Source of the DNA: a virus
DNA: 29,426 nt
Direction: 5' to 3' (one strand)
IMG/VR virus record: IMGVR_UViG_3300030380_002109
Location: 1-29,426 of that record
Shown here: positions 8,105 to 15,383 of the stretch, piece by piece
Numbering within the stretch: position 1 is the stretch's first letter
Layout: the number at the start of each line of letters is the position of its first letter
The notes under the pieces: model-generated
What the model saw: the letters and a program-made list of their open reading frames with translations, nothing else
The model's database searches: none
Told to the model about the DNA's origin: nothing
Position numbers and translations under genes: made by a program

Positions 8105-8570
8105 TTCTATTCTCCTTCACTGAGTACAATGCGATGCACGCAGCATCAGCATAATCTTGTTCGGGGAACTCGTCTCCCCACTTTTCTATTGCATATTTTA
8201 GTATATCATCTTTTGTAGCTTTACCACTACCTAATATATGTTTCTTCCAAGTACCATTATCTACTAATGCTGTTGGGATATCACTTAAACATAATGTGCC
8301 CCAAACAGCTCCAACTACTTCAGATAAAGTACGCACTACATTTCTGTTTTGTGCAAATATGGGTTCTTCAATTACAGCATAATTTACAGTGTCAATGTTA
8401 ATCTCTTCTACTAAGATTCTAGCAAAGTTATCCATTAACTCTGGAAATCTGTCTTTGAATGATTTTTTAGTATTACAATCGGCTTTGTAAATTTTTATTA
8501 AGTTTTCATCTTCATCTAGCTCTACAATATGAATTGCTTTACTAGAGGTATCTAGCCCTATATATTTCAT
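8091..8570 (-). CDS. RuvC-like Holliday junction resolvase
   Basis: This 159-residue protein has the RNase H fold signature of RuvC-type nucleases: an N-terminal first strand MKYIGLDTSSKAI with catalytic D7, the central acidic pair E68/E69 in YAVIEEPIF, and a C-terminal helix QDYADAACIALYS with D139 and D142. These would coordinate two metal ions to cut four-way junctions. In phages such enzymes resolve recombination or replication branches so that DNA can be packaged, which fits its place between recombination genes and terminase. No strong ribosome binding site precedes the ATG, and translation may be coupled to the small gene four bases upstream. Confidence 0.85.
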   Translation of the reverse strand: MKYIGLDTSSKAIHIVELDEDENLIKIYKADCNTKKSFKDRFPELMDNFARILVEEINIDTVNYAVIEEPIFAQNRNVVRTLSEVVGAVWGTLCLSDIPTALVDNGTWKKHILGSGKATKDDILKYAIEKWGDEFPEQDYADAACIALYSVKENRNGST

Positions 8571-8574
8571 AGTT

Positions 8575-8748
8575 CTATTGTAAAGGTATATCTTCCTTTA
8601 TAATCTGTCTAGATGTTAACTTATCGTACACTTTATCTTCTAGTGCATCTCTTTTAAATACAGCTATAGTTGCTCCTACACCTACTGCAAGTGCTCCTAC
8701 TACTGGTAAACTCTTTACTATTCCCTTTGCTACGTCTTTACTTGTCAT
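8575..8748 (-). CDS. Small membrane protein (57 aa)
   Basis: The 57-residue frame starts MTSKDVAKGIVKSLPVVGAL and has one hydrophobic helix rich in Gly, Ala and Val near residues 14-31, followed by a charged tail ending KEDIPLQ. The ribosome binding site AAAGGAGAAG is well placed. It lies 15 bases after another tiny membrane protein and both follow a promoter-like box, so they look like a two-gene cassette. Small phage membrane proteins in such pairs can be holin-like or superinfection-related, but one transmembrane segment and no family match do not allow a functional call. Confidence 0.7.
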   Translation of the reverse strand: MTSKDVAKGIVKSLPVVGALAVGVGATIAVFKRDALEDKVYDKLTSRQIIKEDIPLQ

Positions 8749-8763
8749 TACTTCTCCTTTAGT

Positions 8764-8913
8764 TTATTCTCCTTCTAGGATTTTCATACCTAGGGCAATT
8801 ATACCACCAATAGTTGCTGTAGATACCTCTGGCATCTGATAAAACAAGCCTACTACTGATAAAATAGTAAGGCATAATATTGCTAAAAATATTTGTGGTC
8901 TGAATTTTCCCAT
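8764..8913 (-). CDS. Small membrane protein (49 aa), possible holin-like
   Basis: The frame begins MGKFRPQIFLAILCLTILSV and encodes 49 residues. It contains a strong transmembrane helix near residues 8-25 and a second, weaker hydrophobic stretch (TATIGGIIALGM) near 33-44, ending in charged residues. Two short membrane spans with charged ends fit the general layout of class II holins, and similar pieces are often found near phage lysis genes, but no endolysin is visible nearby. The ATG is preceded by AATAGGAGATTTATATTAAT and a TATAAT box, giving it a very short leader. The function is an inference from topology only. Confidence 0.7.
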   Translation of the reverse strand: MGKFRPQIFLAILCLTILSVVGLFYQMPEVSTATIGGIIALGMKILEGE

Positions 8914-8936
8914 ATTAATATAAATCTCCTATTATT

Positions 8937-8966
8937 ATTATACTAAGTTTTATAGATTTTTATCAG
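8937..8966 (-). promoter_or_regulatory. Promoter-like site ahead of the membrane-protein pair
   Basis: TATAAT at 8942-8937 lies in the context CTTAGTATAATAATAATAGG. A weak -35 match, CTGATA (8966-8961), is 18 bases upstream. The -10 core is shared with sites at 3681, 26652 and 28964. The box sits just after the stop codon of the gene at 8950-9444, and the first ATG is 23 bases past the box. Confidence 0.6.
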
Positions 8967-9444
8967 TTCTTAGTGAAACAATTCTAGAAAGGGTGTTATA
9001 ACACTGACTAAAAGTGTTTAATCTACCTTCTTCGTACCTAAAACTAGTTTCTAACTCTACTTTTTTCTTAAATAAATCTTTTAGATGGTCGTGAGAAGAC
9101 ATAATTAATCCTCTAGCTTCATCTCTAGTAGGCTTTTTACCATCAATTGCTGACATAAATTTTGCAAAAGCAGCATTATACTCTTCATCAAAGATAGCTG
9201 AGATAGCCCCTACTTTAGCTCGTAGTGTAGCCACAACGTGTTCTAGTATAGCTTTACCCCCACCATATATAGCTAATAGTTTTTGTAACTGTTGATTTGA
9301 TGCAGAACTAACATCTGCCCAATCTACGTCTTTTTCAGCATCTAAAAATTCTTGATTGAATTTAATCCATGGTACGCTAGGAACAGAATCTCTTTCTTTC
9401 TTAGCATAGTCCATTACATCATCATAACCCCATTTTCTTTTCAT
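8950..9444 (-). CDS. Hypothetical helical protein after the Cas4-like nuclease
   Basis: This 164-residue protein is predominantly helical, with no catalytic motif that I recognise. It starts MKRKWGYDDVMDYAKKERDS and includes a glycine-rich turn (AIYGGGKAILEHVVATLRAK near 58-77) and several amphipathic helices. The start overlaps the upstream nuclease stop as TAATG and has AGGAGG before it, so the two are coupled. Pairing with a Cas4/RecB-like nuclease suggests a partner in DNA end processing or recombination, but that is positional inference. Confidence 0.75.
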   Translation of the reverse strand: MKRKWGYDDVMDYAKKERDSVPSVPWIKFNQEFLDAEKDVDWADVSSASNQQLQKLLAIYGGGKAILEHVVATLRAKVGAISAIFDEEYNAAFAKFMSAIDGKKPTRDEARGLIMSSHDHLKDLFKKKVELETSFRYEEGRLNTFSQCYNTLSRIVSLRTDKNL

Positions 9445-10121
9445 TATGTCCTCCTGTTTTTACATTTGCAATACCACATACCTGTACATGTTTCAGGTTC
9501 TGTAGTCATTGTCATTATTTTTTCACATCGTTTTAATATATTATCCCACGTCTTTTTATCTCTGTCAACTTTAAATGCTTTTAGGTTTTGGTCATTTTTG
9601 TTTTCATACATAACCACACCGTAATCTCTGTCAGTTAAGTTAAGATATATCTGTAACTGTATCATGTGTTCATGTTTTGGGGCTTCTTTTAAATCTTTGA
9701 AGTCCTCATCCTTTATAGTTTTCAACTCTAGTAAGGCTTCTTCATGCTTGTCGTGCTTTATTATGAAGTCAATCCTACCTGATATAGGAGGGTTTTCACT
9801 TTTTATAGATACTTCATCATCAATATATAGTTCGGCTTTTTCTAAATACTTTTTCATACGTCCTTCAAATGTACCCCCGTGGTCAAATATTCTTTGTATG
9901 CGAGGTTTTATAGTATCCCAATCAAGTAAACCATTATATGCCATATATAAATATTTATCACAAGGATTACCAAATACAGACGGATAAAACTTACCTTTGG
10001 ATGGGGGACTGTTTTTTCTACCAAGTACATTATCTATAGATTTTAATAACCATCTATCTTGATTCTTAGTTCGTTTACCCTTTGAAGGGGTCATATTGCT
10101 TATAGCTTCAATTCCTGCCAT
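9444..10121 (-). CDS. Cas4/RecB-like PD-(D/E)XK nuclease with putative Fe-S cluster
   Basis: This 225-residue protein has the core of a PD-(D/E)XK exonuclease: GRIDFIIKHD with the metal-binding Asp, EALLELKTIKD with the E-x-K pair, and HMIQLQIYLNL with the Gln/Tyr motif that is typical of RecB-type nucleases. One N-terminal cysteine, C54 in FGNPCDKYLY, and three C-terminal cysteines, C212, C218 and C220 in CTGMWYCKCK, match the one-plus-three arrangement that holds a 4Fe-4S cluster in Cas4 and AddB. It would resect DNA ends, supplying single strands for the RecA-like protein encoded two genes upstream. There is no CRISPR array or cas gene in the window, so a recombination role is more plausible. 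It overlaps the Vsr/DUF559-like gene by 22 bases. Confidence 0.85.
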   Translation of the reverse strand: MAGIEAISNMTPSKGKRTKNQDRWLLKSIDNVLGRKNSPPSKGKFYPSVFGNPCDKYLYMAYNGLLDWDTIKPRIQRIFDHGGTFEGRMKKYLEKAELYIDDEVSIKSENPPISGRIDFIIKHDKHEEALLELKTIKDEDFKDLKEAPKHEHMIQLQIYLNLTDRDYGVVMYENKNDQNLKAFKVDRDKKTWDNILKRCEKIMTMTTEPETCTGMWYCKCKNRRT

Positions 10122-10384
10122 ATCTTTGCCTTTATATCTTTATATGTTTTTTCTTTTACATGTACAATTTCATATCCTGCTTCTTTTAGATACTCATCTC
10201 GTAATGCATCTCTTTTTGCAAAGTGTCCAAAAGGACCATCTGCTTCTATTATAACATCCATTTCCGTTATTATGAAGTCAGGTACGTACTTACCTACAGG
10301 CGTTTGCCATGTGTATCGTAACCCCACCTCATCAAGCACTCTCGCTATCAGATTCTCCTGTAAGGTATGACTTTTTCGTGGCAT
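10100..10384 (-). CDS. Vsr/DUF559-type endonuclease-like protein
   Basis: This 94-residue protein resembles the small single-domain PD-(D/E)XK fold of Vsr and DUF559 nucleases: an N-terminal helix, GKYVPDFIITEMDVIIEADG with the PD and E-x-D positions near residues 31-50, KRDALRDEYLKEAGYEIVHV typical of the DUF559 C-terminal half, and a final helix. It overlaps the RecA-like gene by 53 bases, more than usual here. The overlap is believable because GAGGAG lies seven bases before the ATG. Its likely job is nicking or cutting DNA within recombination or host DNA degradation. The substrate cannot be told. Confidence 0.8.
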   Translation of the reverse strand: MPRKSHTLQENLIARVLDEVGLRYTWQTPVGKYVPDFIITEMDVIIEADGPFGHFAKRDALRDEYLKEAGYEIVHVKEKTYKDIKAKIWQELKL

Positions 10385-11342
10385 CTACAAGCTCCTCATA
10401 TTCTTTCGGGTTTTCTTTGAACCATGTAACAACTGCGTTCATACCTCTAAAATTAACTGTTTTATAATAATACATAGCACCTTTTTGTTCAATGATGTTT
10501 TCTTCTAAGGCTACTCTTACATAAGTTTCAATCATGTCTATACCACCATCAAACTTAAACGGTACGATAGCTTGTTCAAACTTTTCTCCACCAAACTTAT
10601 CTTTTAGTAATCTAGCGTTTATTTCAAACCCCATTCTATCTGCCATGTTTTTTGACCCACTTTTACCGGGTTTAGTTAACCAAGAGCCTCTAGTAAAGTG
10701 CATACAACAGTGTGAAAAGTATTTTTGTCCCTCTCCACCCGGCATTGTATCCATCATTTGTACATTACCCATAGTACCTCTAGTCTGATTTATAGCAACA
10801 AAAGCCCCACCGTGTTTTAATTCAGGTATAAGTCTCATTAACATTTGATTCCAAGCCCTAGATTGCCATGCAATAGGACTATGCCCTACGCCATCTTCAT
10901 GTGTAAAAATATCGTTAGGTACTAAACCTGCTACACTATCTAAAACTACTATATCTGCACCAGCTTGTAATGAGTTTCTAGCAGCTTTGAATGCTTCTTC
11001 AGAAGTATCAGGGTCATAAACTAACATTTCTTTTGTATTTAGTCCACTCTTAGTCATCCAGTCATTATCCCATGATTTCTCTAAATCAATCCACACAGCT
11101 ACTCCACCCTCTTCCTGTACGGTCTTGCACAATTGTGAAGCAACGTAAGACTTACCCGATGAAAATCCACCAAATAAAAGAGTAAATCTTTTTCTAGGTA
11201 TACCTCCATGTGTAATCTTGTCTAGTTGTGGGATGTTAAAAGGTATTTTAGTGTACTCAAAAACTGTATCATCTCCAGTCGTAGCTTTTACTTTTTTATC
11301 ATTTAGTAAACTGCTAAATATTTCTTTTGCATTTTCTCTCAT
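10332..11342 (-). CDS. RecA/UvsX-like recombinase
   Basis: This 336-residue ATPase would form filaments on single-stranded DNA and carry out strand exchange. It has Walker A GGFSSGKS at 58-65, catalytic Glu E88 in IDLEKSW, Walker B ADIVVLDSVAG with D135, and INQTRGTMG, which corresponds to the segment before the L2 DNA-binding loop. The C-terminus is short and acidic (ESDSESA), as in many recombinases. The start ATG overlaps the MazG-like stop as ATGA, with AAGGTGAAG upstream. Neighbouring nucleases and a RuvC-like resolvase support a complete recombination module. Host RecA is usually about 350 residues with a typical GPESSGKT loop, so the GGFSSGKS form favours the phage/UvsX side. Confidence 0.93.
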   Translation of the reverse strand: MRENAKEIFSSLLNDKKVKATTGDDTVFEYTKIPFNIPQLDKITHGGIPRKRFTLLFGGFSSGKSYVASQLCKTVQEEGGVAVWIDLEKSWDNDWMTKSGLNTKEMLVYDPDTSEEAFKAARNSLQAGADIVVLDSVAGLVPNDIFTHEDGVGHSPIAWQSRAWNQMLMRLIPELKHGGAFVAINQTRGTMGNVQMMDTMPGGEGQKYFSHCCMHFTRGSWLTKPGKSGSKNMADRMGFEINARLLKDKFGGEKFEQAIVPFKFDGGIDMIETYVRVALEENIIEQKGAMYYYKTVNFRGMNAVVTWFKENPKEYEELVDATKKSYLTGESDSESA

Positions 11343-11620
11343 ATTAAATCTTCACCTTTTTCAACTCGTCTTTTTATATTTCTTTTTTGTATTGCCTCTG
11401 CCCAAGCCATGCATACAGCACCGCATTGGATAAGTTCGTTATATAATTTAGTTGTATTTTTTTCATATACTTCTCTAGCTACTTCTCCAAACTCTTCACC
11501 TAGAATTACAGTCCAATATTCATCTGTATGATTTATTTGTTCGCCCCATTGCTTTTCTTGTGCTTCTCGTTCAGATAAAAATTGCTCTGTAATTATAGCT
11601 CTAACATGCTCAACTTCCAT
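11339..11620 (-). CDS. MazG-like NTP pyrophosphohydrolase domain protein
   Basis: This 93-residue all-helical protein has the layout of short phage MazG-like proteins: EKQWGEQ near 22-28, then ILGEEFGEVAREVYE with E42, E43 and E46 of the first metal-binding helix, and YNELIQCGAVCMAWAEAI for the second. In MazG the second motif is E-x-x-D; here the Asp position is Gln, so activity is uncertain. MazG-type enzymes hydrolyse nucleoside triphosphates or alarmone-like nucleotides and are frequent in marine phages. It overlaps the preceding gene by 11 bases. Confidence 0.75.
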   Translation of the reverse strand: MEVEHVRAIITEQFLSEREAQEKQWGEQINHTDEYWTVILGEEFGEVAREVYEKNTTKLYNELIQCGAVCMAWAEAIQKRNIKRRVEKGEDLI

Positions 11621-11843
11621 CCTTCTTTTTTCCCTTCTTTAGGATTCCCCTAATCTCACCATCAACTTTATCGTATACTGCTTTGTATGCTTTATCTAAT
11701 GTTAATCCCGCTTCTTCTAGTTGTTCTTCTATTGGTAATTCAGTATCAATGTCATGAATCTCCATGTCCATTCTTGCATACTGATTGGTTTCTAATGGAC
11801 CTACTCTAAATGTAAATCCTAATTTAAGTCCTACTTTAGCCAT
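11610..11843 (-). CDS. Small hypothetical protein
   Basis: This 77-residue protein begins MAKVGLKLGFTFRVGPLETN, has an acidic middle (ELPIEEQLEEAGLTLDKAYK) and a lysine-rich end (KKGKKKDGS). AAAGGAGATTAA precedes the ATG, and the start overlaps the upstream gene by eight bases, so it is a real gene in the operon. No family is recognised. The placement between a possible nuclease and a MazG-like gene gives no functional clue beyond nucleotide or DNA metabolism. Confidence 0.7.
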   Translation of the reverse strand: MAKVGLKLGFTFRVGPLETNQYARMDMEIHDIDTELPIEEQLEEAGLTLDKAYKAVYDKVDGEIRGILKKGKKKDGS

Positions 11844-12264
11844 TTAATCTCCTTTTGCCTGAACTTTGCATTTCATTTGTTAATTCTCTTATGGAAATTA
11901 AAACCCCTTTTGCACTTCTTCCGTCACTATCTTTATCTCCCATAGCCACTACTTCTGTAGCTTCATCAACTAATCTTTTAATCATTGAGGTGGGGGCTGC
12001 TATTATACCTTGTTCTTCTCCATCAGCTTCTAATATATGAATCCACCAATCTGCTTGAGTGGTCATAATACCTGATGGTGCCCCATTACCTTTATTCTTT
12101 CTTTCATCATATATTTCAATAGCTAAGTTTCCTGATGTAGCCCAGATACCTCTTTCAGTTTTAACTTCAACTTTACCATTACCTGATAATTTAGATATCC
12201 AATGTTCACCATTTTCTCCAAACGCTAAGTCATATCTCCAATCTTTATTGTGAGTTACTGTCAT
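11836..12264 (-). CDS. Possible PD-(D/E)XK nuclease-fold protein
   Basis: This 142-residue protein shows a pattern that could be a restriction-endonuclease-like core: DLAFGENGEHWI, KVEVKTERGIW (an E-x-K with nearby acidic residues), NLAIEIYDE, and SGIMTTQADWWIHIL, a segment common to small phage and Holliday-junction-type nucleases of this fold. The C-terminal part (about 95-142) is helical and basic. AAGGAGCTAGTAG precedes the ATG, and the gene overlaps the DUF3310 gene by 20 bases. The fold assignment rests on motif order only. Activity and target are unknown. Confidence 0.65.
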   Translation of the reverse strand: MTVTHNKDWRYDLAFGENGEHWISKLSGNGKVEVKTERGIWATSGNLAIEIYDERKNKGNGAPSGIMTTQADWWIHILEADGEEQGIIAAPTSMIKRLVDEATEVVAMGDKDSDGRSAKGVLISIRELTNEMQSSGKRRLNG

Positions 12265-12649
12265 CTACTAGCTCCTTCGCTATCAACATATCTATATATT
12301 GCTTTGCTTTATAAAGGTCTTTGATACCATCTTTATATCTCCACCTTGTTATATATTTTATCACATTTCCCTCTGCAAAGTTCATCTGATTGTCGTGTAT
12401 GTAATCAAATGGCTCTATATCAAAATGGTAATGTTTAGGGTCAACATCATTATCTCTATTGTATGCTTCTGTAAAACTATACTGTTTAGGTTTATCTGGT
12501 GTCTTATCTACTAAGTTTTTTATACCCCACTTTGTCATCTGTCTATATTCTGCCCATGATAAGTGTGAATAGTTTTCATTGTAGTCTCGCCACATCCCTT
12601 CTGTAAAATCGTATGGGGCGTTTGGGTTTTGCCATCCTGATGGTGCCAT
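12245..12649 (-). CDS. DUF3310-containing protein
   Basis: This 134-residue protein has a C-terminal half that matches the DUF3310 family seen in many phages: DPKHYHFDIEPFDYIHDNQM followed by FAEGNVIKYITRWRYK and LYKAKQYIDMLI (about residues 70-125). This domain is often listed near nucleotide kinase or metabolism genes, but its reaction is not established. The N-terminal 65 residues are rich in Trp and Tyr (WQNPNAPYDFTEGMWRDYN) and are not part of the family core as I know it. A GAGGAGATATAAA site precedes the ATG. Confidence 0.85.
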   Translation of the reverse strand: MAPSGWQNPNAPYDFTEGMWRDYNENYSHLSWAEYRQMTKWGIKNLVDKTPDKPKQYSFTEAYNRDNDVDPKHYHFDIEPFDYIHDNQMNFAEGNVIKYITRWRYKDGIKDLYKAKQYIDMLIAKELVDDSNSQ

Positions 12650-12650
12650 T

Positions 12651-13013
12651 TTATATCTCCTCTGTCGGTGTTAATAAGTCTTTCATAATTACAAATATAG
12701 GAGTTCTATCTCCCATCCATGCCCCCTCAGTATTATATTCAAAGTATTCTACTGCTTCCATATATGCTTCATCGCCTATATCTTGGACAACTTTAAGTTT
12801 TTCTTCTGCGTCCATTTTTTCAAACTCATGTTCTTTCTTTTTTTCTTTATAAAAATCTCTAGCAATTATTTCTATTGCTTTTTCTCTATCGTATATAGCA
12901 TAGGGTCCGTTAAACTGTTGAAATCCTAATCCTATAAAGGCTTCTTTTAGTCCATTATAGTATATAACTTCATCATCATTTTCTTCACAATGAAATACAT
13001 CTTTGCTAGACAT
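12651..13013 (-). CDS. Hypothetical protein next to bS21
   Basis: This 120-residue acidic protein begins MSSKDVFHCEENDDEVIYYN and has a lysine/glutamate-rich helix (FYKEKKKEHEFEKMDAEEKL near 54-73) followed by helical and hydrophobic segments ending LLTPTEEI. It overlaps the bS21 gene by eight bases and has AGGGAACAGG upstream. No recognised domain is present. It belongs to the replication and nucleotide block, but no function can be assigned. Confidence 0.7.
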   Translation of the reverse strand: MSSKDVFHCEENDDEVIYYNGLKEAFIGLGFQQFNGPYAIYDREKAIEIIARDFYKEKKKEHEFEKMDAEEKLKVVQDIGDEAYMEAVEYFEYNTEGAWMGDRTPIFVIMKDLLTPTEEI

Positions 13014-13188
13014 CCTGTTCCCTACTCTTTCTTAGCTTATTAGCCTTTTGTTGTTGCCGTTTTACACTCTTAGGTACAAACTCTTGTCGTTGTCTGTATG
13101 TATTTAAAGTGTCATCTTTTTGTAAACTCTTTTTAAAACGTCTTAAGAGTTTTTCAAATGTTTCGTTTTTCTTTGCTGTTACTTTCAT
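13006..13188 (-). CDS. rpsU: Ribosomal protein bS21 homologue
   Basis: This 60-residue basic protein matches bS21, the small 30S subunit protein near the anti-Shine-Dalgarno end of 16S rRNA. MKVTAKKNETFEKLLRRFKK corresponds to the N-terminal strand and first helix, with the RRFK element typical of the family, followed by RQRQEFVPKSVKRQQQKANK and a basic tail. Length is normal. I chose the ATG overlapping the polymerase stop (TAATG) over a TTG three codons upstream. Phage bS21 is known from some marine and giant phages, where it may replace the host protein and bias translation towards viral mRNA. Here it is directly coupled to PolA. Confidence 0.88.
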   Translation of the reverse strand: MKVTAKKNETFEKLLRRFKKSLQKDDTLNTYRQRQEFVPKSVKRQQQKANKLRKSREQDV

Positions 13189-15383
13189 TAGTCCCAATCT
13201 ATATGTTCTTCTAAATTAAACTTGTTTATATCATCAAAATCTTTTTTTACTGCCCATGAAGGGTCACATACTTCCATATCCACCTCTAGTGGAATGTTAA
13301 GTGTATTCTCCTTCATTAATCTTCTTATCTCAGGGGCTACATCATCTACCTCATCTTTATGTACCTCACAGATAATCTCATCATGCACTTGTAGTAACAG
13401 ATTACTCTTCTTATCCTTTAGGTATTCTGCCACAGCAACCATACGCTCACTCATTATATCTGCACTAGTTCCTTGAATCAGGTAGTTAACACCCTTATAT
13501 CCAAACTCACTAGGTACTCTATATACTCTACCATACTTATTCCTAACTTTACCATCTGCTTTTATCTTCTTTATAACCGCATTGAAAAACTTTCTAGAGC
13601 CTTTCATATTTTCTAAGTATGTGTTTTTATATTGAGCAGCTTCATCAGGAGTAGTATTAAGTTGTAAAGCTAGTTTATCTTTACCTATGCCGTATATTAC
13701 TCCAAAAGTAATTGACTTAGCTAACTGTCTAAAAAACTTGAACTGAGAATCATCTTCTGCAATGTTAAAAGCTATCTTAGCAGCTTCCCCATGAAAGTCT
13801 ACATCATCTTGTTTCATCAATTCATTCATCTCTTTGTTATCTACATAACTCATAAACACCCTAACTTCCATCTGAGAGTAATCATAAGCTATCATTTTGT
13901 AGTCATTTCTAGGTATAAACAAGTTTCTTATAGCAATTTGTCTATCGTCATTAGCGTTAAACTTATCCCCACCTAAAAAGCTCCATGTTTCTAATACATC
14001 ATCGGTTAGTTCTGTATTTGCATTACCACCTTTGCTAGATACAATGGCTGCTACCCTATCTCTAACATCCGCTTTGTCTGATTCTGATAGTTGTCTATCC
14101 TCTATGTAAACTGTATCTCTAGGTATATTCTGTAGATTAGGGCTACTAGATGAAAGTCTTCCTGTAACTGTACCCCAATTATTAAAACTAGTATGAAGCA
14201 CAGGCAGTTCTAAGTAAGGTTCTATATATGTAGACCTTATTTTCTCTAAAGCTCTATATTGTCTTATCAATCCCGCTAGTGGTGAGTTTAATCTTACAAG
14301 GGCTTCTTCATTCCACGCTTCTGCACCTTTTGCAGTGCGTAATGGAGAATGTATTCCCATAGCATTAAATGTTTCCCCTAACTGTTTAGTGCTACTAATA
14401 TTAAACTCATACCCCACTAATTTATATATCCTGTTTTTAAGTATATCTATGCGTTTTAAAGTCTTATCATATGCTTCTTTAGCGTAATTATTGTTTATTA
14501 ACACGCCCCGTTTTTCCATCATGTATAATGTTTTAGTTAAATCATTCTGAAATCTAAATAAATCTAGTTGATTTGATAATTCTAAATTACGCAACCTATC
14601 TTGATAAACTTTTCTAGTCCAATACACATCTTGTACACAATAAGGTCCTAAATAATGTGGGGGTGTGGCAGCAAAGTTTTTATTCCAAGAATGTTTTCTT
14701 AATATCTTTTTAGTTTCTACGTCATATAATCCAGCATTTTCTCCATAACTTCTAATAATTGTGTCTGTAAGACTTAACCTGTTCATAGTTGTGGGTTCAG
14801 TCATTCGTACCATAACTAGTACATCTACAAGATTCATATTAGGTATATCAATACCCTCATTCTCTAAAAACTTAGCATCAAATTTTACATTGTAACCAAT
14901 CAGACTTTTACAATTATCATTAATAAACCCTACTAATTCATTAAGTTGGGCTTGTGATAAATTGTTATACTGAACAACGTCAGTATCTTCTACCCATGTA
15001 GTAGTTGGTACCTCTTCTTGATTAATAACTTCCCCAGCTTCGTTTTTAGTCTTAACTATTTTAGTAGATGGGATTTGTTTATAAAAAGGTTCATCATACA
15101 TAGCTTGATGTCTGAAAGGAAAATAATAAATTTGAGAGTCTTTGTCAGTTACAGGCACTAATCCTATACCACATATCTGATTCATATCGTAGGGATTTAA
15201 TCCGTTAGTCTCTACATCAATAATCCACTCTGATACGTTAGGTAATGAATTTAATGTTTGTTTAAATGTGTCTGAAGTTACTATCATATCTGAATAAGCA
15301 AGACCCCCCGGCAGGACATACGCCGGAGAGTCTTTAATTATGGAGGTTGCTACCTTAGAATAAAGAGTCGTCATTATCATCAA
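13188..15383 (-). CDS. polA: DNA polymerase I-family replicative polymerase
   Basis: This 731-residue family A polymerase lacks the 5'-3' exonuclease domain. The proofreading domain shows Exo I WIIDVETNG (D56, E58), Exo II GYNVKFDAKFL (N165, D169) and Exo III YCVQD (Y248, D252). The polymerase domain has TGRLSSSSPNLQNIP, motif A IAYDYSQMEVR (D501), motif B RQLAKSITFGVIYG (R552, K556, F560, Y564) and motif C LLLQVHDEI (H667, D668, E669). F560 occupies the position of E. coli Phe762. About 55 extra residues separate NLQNIP from IRNLFIP, much more than in most relatives. The start overlaps the SSB-like gene by 29 bases; ATGs at 15383, 15380 and 15374 are all possible. It would copy the phage genome with the nearby helicase, primase and SSB. 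Confidence 0.95.
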   Translation of the reverse strand: MMIMTTLYSKVATSIIKDSPAYVLPGGLAYSDMIVTSDTFKQTLNSLPNVSEWIIDVETNGLNPYDMNQICGIGLVPVTDKDSQIYYFPFRHQAMYDEPFYKQIPSTKIVKTKNEAGEVINQEEVPTTTWVEDTDVVQYNNLSQAQLNELVGFINDNCKSLIGYNVKFDAKFLENEGIDIPNMNLVDVLVMVRMTEPTTMNRLSLTDTIIRSYGENAGLYDVETKKILRKHSWNKNFAATPPHYLGPYCVQDVYWTRKVYQDRLRNLELSNQLDLFRFQNDLTKTLYMMEKRGVLINNNYAKEAYDKTLKRIDILKNRIYKLVGYEFNISSTKQLGETFNAMGIHSPLRTAKGAEAWNEEALVRLNSPLAGLIRQYRALEKIRSTYIEPYLELPVLHTSFNNWGTVTGRLSSSSPNLQNIPRDTVYIEDRQLSESDKADVRDRVAAIVSSKGGNANTELTDDVLETWSFLGGDKFNANDDRQIAIRNLFIPRNDYKMIAYDYSQMEVRVFMSYVDNKEMNELMKQDDVDFHGEAAKIAFNIAEDDSQFKFFRQLAKSITFGVIYGIGKDKLALQLNTTPDEAAQYKNTYLENMKGSRKFFNAVIKKIKADGKVRNKYGRVYRVPSEFGYKGVNYLIQGTSADIMSERMVAVAEYLKDKKSNLLLQVHDEIICEVHKDEVDDVAPEIRRLMKENTLNIPLEVDMEVCDPSWAVKKDFDDINKFNLEEHIDWD
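15306..15328 (-). other. GC-rich hairpin in the polA coding start
   Basis: In the minus-strand RNA, CTCCGGC and GCCGGGG can pair into a seven-base stem with one G-U wobble and a nine-base loop. It lies about codons 19-26 of the polymerase gene. Its GC richness is striking in this AT-rich sequence, but a translational role is unproven. Confidence 0.4.

Noticed and set aside
9172-9182. TATAAT within the gene at 8950-9444
   Set aside because: It encodes EEYNAA in frame, is not near a junction, and has no convincing -35 or downstream ribosome binding site.
9444-10121. CRISPR adaptation role for the Cas4-like nuclease
   Set aside because: There is no repeat-spacer array or other cas gene in the window, and the gene sits beside RecA and a resolvase.
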